Part shown: one piece after another, positions 21,701 through 23,454 of the stretch
How positions within the stretch are numbered: position 1 is the first letter of the stretch
Layout of the letters: the number at the start of each line of letters is the position of its first letter
DNA from: Silene noctiflora
Taxonomy: Eukaryota > Streptophyta > Magnoliopsida > Caryophyllales > Caryophyllaceae
Direction of reading: 5' to 3'
Assembly: GCA_009801015.1 (NCBI GenBank)
Contig: VHZZ01000158.1
Coordinates: 199,941 to 223,394 of the forward strand
Length of the DNA stretch: 23,454 nucleotides
The notes under the pieces: generated by a model
Seen by the model: only the letters and a program-made list of their open reading frames with translations
What the model was told of the DNA's origin: nothing
Database searches by the model: none
Program-made: the position numbers and the translations under genes

Positions 21701-22227
21701 CTTAACTTGGCTTTAACATTGTAAACTTGCTTAGGTGTAGATAAAAGTTCAGGATTTTTCTTTCTCAACCTCTTCAAAATCTGACGTGGCTTCAAACCAG
21801 CTTCTGTCATCTCTTTAATTTGTAAAATCTCATCGTCATTAAATCTCCTAGAGGCTGGATGCTCTGAAAGGTCCTTCATAGGTTCGTGATTATGGTTTCC
21901 GTTTCTAACACTTAAAACCCAGACACCATCCTCCAATTTACCATACAATTCAAACTGACAGTTTGTACGTCGAGAACGAGATTTCTGTGTTCTACTACTT
22001 TCTGCTGAATCTGTTTCAGGATTTTTGCGCCTGTCCCTATATTTACCACCCCTATCACAGCCAAGGAGAACATATATATCCTTTTTTGAATGCTTAATGG
22101 TGACAACATACCCTTGTGACACTCCAAAGTTCCCAACATGTTCAATCATTTGATCACGACTTGCAAACCGGCCAGGACGTGGAGGCAGCATTTGAGGTTC
22201 AGTAGACTCCGAACTCTGGAGATCCAT
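12739..22227 (-). CDS. FAR1-type zinc-finger / ALDH6 (MMSDH-like) fusion protein, 19 coding exons
   Basis: Coding exons, 5' to 3': 22227-21684, 21012-20915, 20762-20691, 20579-20418, 20068-19990, 19902-19748, 19310-19247, 19151-19072, 18905-18840, 18707-18657, 18568-18417, 17817-17727, 17349-17269, 14173-14096, 13817-13782, 13680-13637, 13557-13479, 13347-13275, 12842-12739. All are GT-AG and in phase; 2109 nt, 702 aa. Residues 1-181 form a FAR1/Mutator-transposase-type zinc finger: Cys57-x32-Cys90-x21-His112-x-His114 (LLGCDRGGKYRDRR, TNCQFELYGK, GNHNHEP), then a helical segment ending STPKQVYNVKAKLRN. Residues 182-214 are a linker; 215-702 align with MMSDH. Kept: Asn362 (CLSNLSGIIALW) and Cys493 (GERCFAV). 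Changed: KPSE to KSSL (388), FVGSNNAG to VAASKTYG (435-442), EEIFG to EKIFG (Lys593). There is no mitochondrial transit peptide; basic clusters (KSRSRR, KRLRKK) could direct it to the nucleus. The ATG may be preceded by a 5' UTR intron (acceptor at 22251-22252). DNA binding and activity are untested. Confidence 0.85.
14340..14363. repeat. CG/CA dinucleotide microsatellite
   Basis: A run of alternating CG dinucleotides passes directly into alternating CA dinucleotides, in the long intron of the fusion gene. It is a compound simple repeat, probably polymorphic and able to adopt Z-DNA; no coding meaning. Confidence 0.85.
15646..17142 (+). mobile_element. Solo LTR of an LTR retrotransposon, inserted in a fusion-gene intron
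   Basis: A 1497-bp element starts TGATTAGACC and ends AAGTCTAGCCA, flanked on both sides by the same 5-bp sequence TATGT (15641-15645 and 17143-17147). Its termini are inverted copies (TGATTAGAC against TGGCTAGAC, 7 of 9). A TATA box (TATAAAA, 16222-16228) about 580 bases in would separate U3 from R on the plus strand. A GTGGGATCGACCCCTACTT-like segment near 17056 resembles the U5 end of plant gypsy LTRs. No primer-binding site, second LTR or polyprotein frame is present, so this is a solo LTR left by recombination. The open frame 16094-16348 inside it has no domain. It lies opposite to the host gene in the intron 17268-14174. All six ambiguous bases of the window (15983 to 16616) fall inside it. 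Confidence 0.85.
17943..18193. mobile_element. Stowaway-like MITE in a fusion-gene intron
   Basis: The left end reads TACCTCAATTCCAACTTATTTTCGCC and the right end AATGGGAGGAGTA, which are imperfect inverted repeats bordered by TA. The length of about 250 bp, AT-rich interior and GGGAGGAGTA end are typical of Stowaway MITEs. It sits in the intron between exons 18568-18417 and 17817-17727. Borders are good to a few bases. Confidence 0.5.
19391..19644 (-). pseudogene. Probable retrocopied mRNA 3' end in a fusion-gene intron
   Basis: On the minus strand a 45-codon frame (19644-19507; VMFTVSIGIEDT...NKLMKLGN then TGA) is followed by about 105 bases of UTR-like sequence and then eight A's (plus-strand T's 19393-19400). 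This arrangement (coding end, 3' UTR, short A-tail) is what a 5'-truncated processed copy of an mRNA leaves. The peptide is acidic and charged (EDTIENSEVGKMFPD) and unlike any part of ALDH6; I do not recognise its parent gene. No convincing target-site duplication was found. The frame is preceded directly by a splice-acceptor-like TTTCAG and is in phase with the upstream host exon, so it could also be an alternative terminal exon. Confidence 0.4.
20116..20131. repeat. A16 homopolymer tract
   Basis: Sixteen consecutive A's in the intron between exons 20579-20418 and 20068-19990, shortly before the left end of a MITE. It could be a decayed retroposon tail or a simple repeat; nothing else supports either reading. 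Confidence 0.7.
20150..20407. mobile_element. Stowaway-like MITE in a fusion-gene intron
   Basis: The left end is TACTACCTCCTCTCCACTTT and the right end AAATACGGAATGGATGAAGTA. The reverse complement of the right end (TACTTCATCCATTCCGTATTT, then CCTTGCCCCATTTT further in) matches the common plant Stowaway terminus. The TA on each side fits the TA target duplication. Length is about 258 bp. It lies immediately upstream, in gene direction, of exon 20068-19990 and directly downstream of exon 20579-20418, with its inner border only about 10 bases from the donor site of that exon. Confidence 0.55.
21278..21301. repeat. Inverted repeat AATTTTGTCTG-gt-CAGACAAAATT
   Basis: Two perfect 11-base inverted arms are separated by two bases, in the first coding intron of the fusion gene. 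The centre contains two facing TGTCTG hexamers, a variant of the TGTC core bound by auxin response factors. A role as a binding site is only a possibility; a chance palindrome or MITE remnant is equally likely. Confidence 0.5.
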
Positions 22228-23132
22228 CCCGGAGGGCTTATAACAAAGACCTACACCAAGCCATTATGGCAATTTAGTGAACCTCATGTTCATACAGTCT
22301 TTTGCCATCAGTCCCAGCACAAACAAAATGTTCACTCTTTAAATAATCGATAAAAGAAACCGTCTATACACTAGATTTATTTATTTTTCCAAAAAAAACA
22401 TCATTTTACGATTAATATCATAATATTTTGTTCCCTACAGACCAGCACCTCCCAAGTAAAGCCAATATTAAAGTAATCTAAATTTCGCAGATAATATGAA
22501 AATCGCATTTAGACATTAACACTTGAACAACACAGATTATTTTTCAGTAAACGACTCGTACTACTTTATATTTCCTTGTTTGATGGACGAATTTGTAACA
22601 AAATCAATGAAATAAATACAATTTTATTTCCTTGATTGGATAACAATTCGTATTACTGCAAATGGAGTAATCCATTTTCTTCTCGTAATCTCATCTTGTT
22701 TAAAAGTATCCGCCACCAAATGTTAGACTCGCCAATGTTACGAAAAGACAACATATTTTTTTGGCTTAAAATGAAATGTCCAAGTGTCGTACCAATGTCA
22801 CAGGCAACCGAGGTAAATTATGAAGAGTCGAAGTAAACATAGCTCGTAATCCAAATCAAAATCCATTAAACATAGCAAGTATTTCGAAGGGAAAACCTAA
22901 TTTACGCCTTCTTAATCGATTAACACGAAATTAGTAAGCACACAATTATGACTGATCAAAAGAAATGACTAAATGCGGTTAAACTGCAGCATGTAATTTT
23001 AGTTAAACCTAATAATTTACGATTAGTAACAGAGATAAGGAGAAGGGTAAAATACTGTAAAAAATGATGGAGCGAGATTAGAGAAAAGAAAACAGAAGGG
23101 TTTAGGTAATGGCGGTAAAAAAGTAACGAACC
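22228..23132 (-). promoter_or_regulatory. 5' flank, probable 5' UTR intron and promoter of the fusion gene
   Basis: Upstream of the fusion ATG a good acceptor (CTTGGTGTAG, then GTCTTTG) lies 23 bases away, ending an apparent intron at 22251. A possible donor (TTTTTAAG followed by GTTCGT) is at 23132. The minus strand near 23050-23100 is CT-rich (TCTGTTTTCTTTTCTC), like a plant 5' UTR. The frame before the ATG stays open back to the acceptor, so an N-terminal extension from an upstream exon cannot be ruled out. No clear TATA box was found. The short plus-strand frames here (22138-22353, 22636-22836) have no recognisable domain. Confidence 0.35.
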
Positions 23133-23336
23133 TTAAAAATGGATAAATGTGGCTCAAAATGGCATCTTCCACACCAAGGTTGTGCTTTGATTTGGGGGGA
23201 GCTTGTCAAAGTTGCGGTGGAATATGAATTTCCAACTGAAACAAGTTATTTGGTCACGGGCTGTATCGTCATTTCATTGTTGCTTTTCTTTTCATTATTT
23301 CATTCTAAAGGTCGTGTACGCGGGAATAGTAAATAG
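23133..23336. other. Upstream flank between the fusion gene and a LINE tail
   Basis: A plus-strand frame (23139-23336, starting MDKCGSKWHLPHQGC) covers this stretch but shows no family motif, and its second half is hydrophobic low-complexity sequence. The region may hold the first 5' UTR exon or the promoter of the minus-strand fusion gene. No gene is called. Confidence 0.3.
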
Positions 23337-23454
23337 TTTTTTTTTTTTTTTGTCAGAATGCAAGATTCCCGACTAAGCTATAGACTTAGCTAAGTTATGG
23401 GCAATCTTATTTAGATTCCTAGGACAATGACTAAGAGAAAAACAATGACAAGAT
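23337..23454 (-). mobile_element. 3' end of a LINE (non-LTR retrotransposon) with poly(A) tail, partial
   Basis: On the minus strand the frame entering from the right edge reads CPRNLNKIAHNLAKSIA and stops at TAG (23373-23375). The R-N-x-x-N-x-x-AH-x-LA-x pattern is the C-terminal motif of the RNase H domain that ends many plant L1-type LINE polyproteins. After about 20 bases comes a run of 15 A's (plus-strand T's 23337-23351), the tail of the inserted copy. The rest of the element lies beyond the window. It ends about 200 bases upstream of the presumed 5' region of the fusion gene. Confidence 0.7.

Noticed and set aside
12739..22227. Gene 2 as a simple ALDH6 pseudogene
   Set aside because: All 19 exons join in phase with GT-AG borders and no stop codon, and the catalytic Cys and Asn codons are intact. 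The motif changes are substitutions, not frame-breaking decay.
23139..23336. 65-codon plus-strand frame (MDKCGSKWHLPHQGC...) as a small gene
   Set aside because: No family motif, a hydrophobic low-complexity second half, and it overlaps the likely 5' region of the minus-strand gene.

Overview
The window is plant nuclear DNA. It is AT-rich, its genes are split by many GT-AG introns, and it carries LTR retrotransposon, LINE and Stowaway-like MITE sequence. The style of the repeats (MITE ends of the TACTYCCTCC...CCCCATTT kind, GACCCGA-type degenerate repeats) suggests a dicot, perhaps in the Caryophyllales/goosefoot group. That placement is an inference of low to moderate confidence.

Two minus-strand genes of the ALDH6 family (CoA-acylating methylmalonate-semialdehyde dehydrogenase, MMSDH) lie head-to-tail and fill most of the window. 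I assembled both exon by exon from the reverse strand, and every junction is GT-AG and in phase. Gene 1 (2556-11087, 19 coding exons, 533 aa) is a normal mitochondrial MMSDH with a transit peptide, the [12 protein letters not shown] motif, catalytic Cys317 and a typical C-terminus. Gene 2 (12739-22227, 19 coding exons, 702 aa) has the same exon/intron phases over exons 3-19. Its first coding exon instead encodes a 181-residue FAR1-type zinc-finger module, spliced in phase through a linker exon to the ALDH6 body. Its dehydrogenase part keeps the catalytic Cys and the oxyanion Asn but has changed several residues expected to bind NAD. This FAR1-ALDH6 fusion is the most interesting item in the window.

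Layout: 1-about 1680 holds a decayed Ty3/gypsy retrotransposon end (gag fragment, tRNA-Met primer-binding site, LTR start), followed by unassigned sequence to about 2510. Gene 1 spans 2513-11184 including its poly(A) signal and TATA box. The intergenic stretch 11185-12738 holds a degenerate GACCCGA repeat and a foldback hairpin. Gene 2 spans 12739 to roughly 23130. Its introns contain a 1497-bp solo LTR with a perfect 5-bp target duplication, two MITEs, and what looks like the 3' end of a retrocopied mRNA. The right edge (23337-23454) is the poly(A)-tailed 3' end of a LINE with an RNase H C-terminal motif.

Inferred biology: gene 1 supplies the housekeeping mitochondrial step of valine and pyrimidine catabolism (methylmalonate semialdehyde to propionyl-CoA). 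Gene 2 arose by tandem duplication, or is an old paralogue. It has lost an obvious mitochondrial transit peptide, gained a DNA-binding-type module related to FAR1/Mutator transposases, and may now be a nuclear protein with altered or absent enzyme activity.
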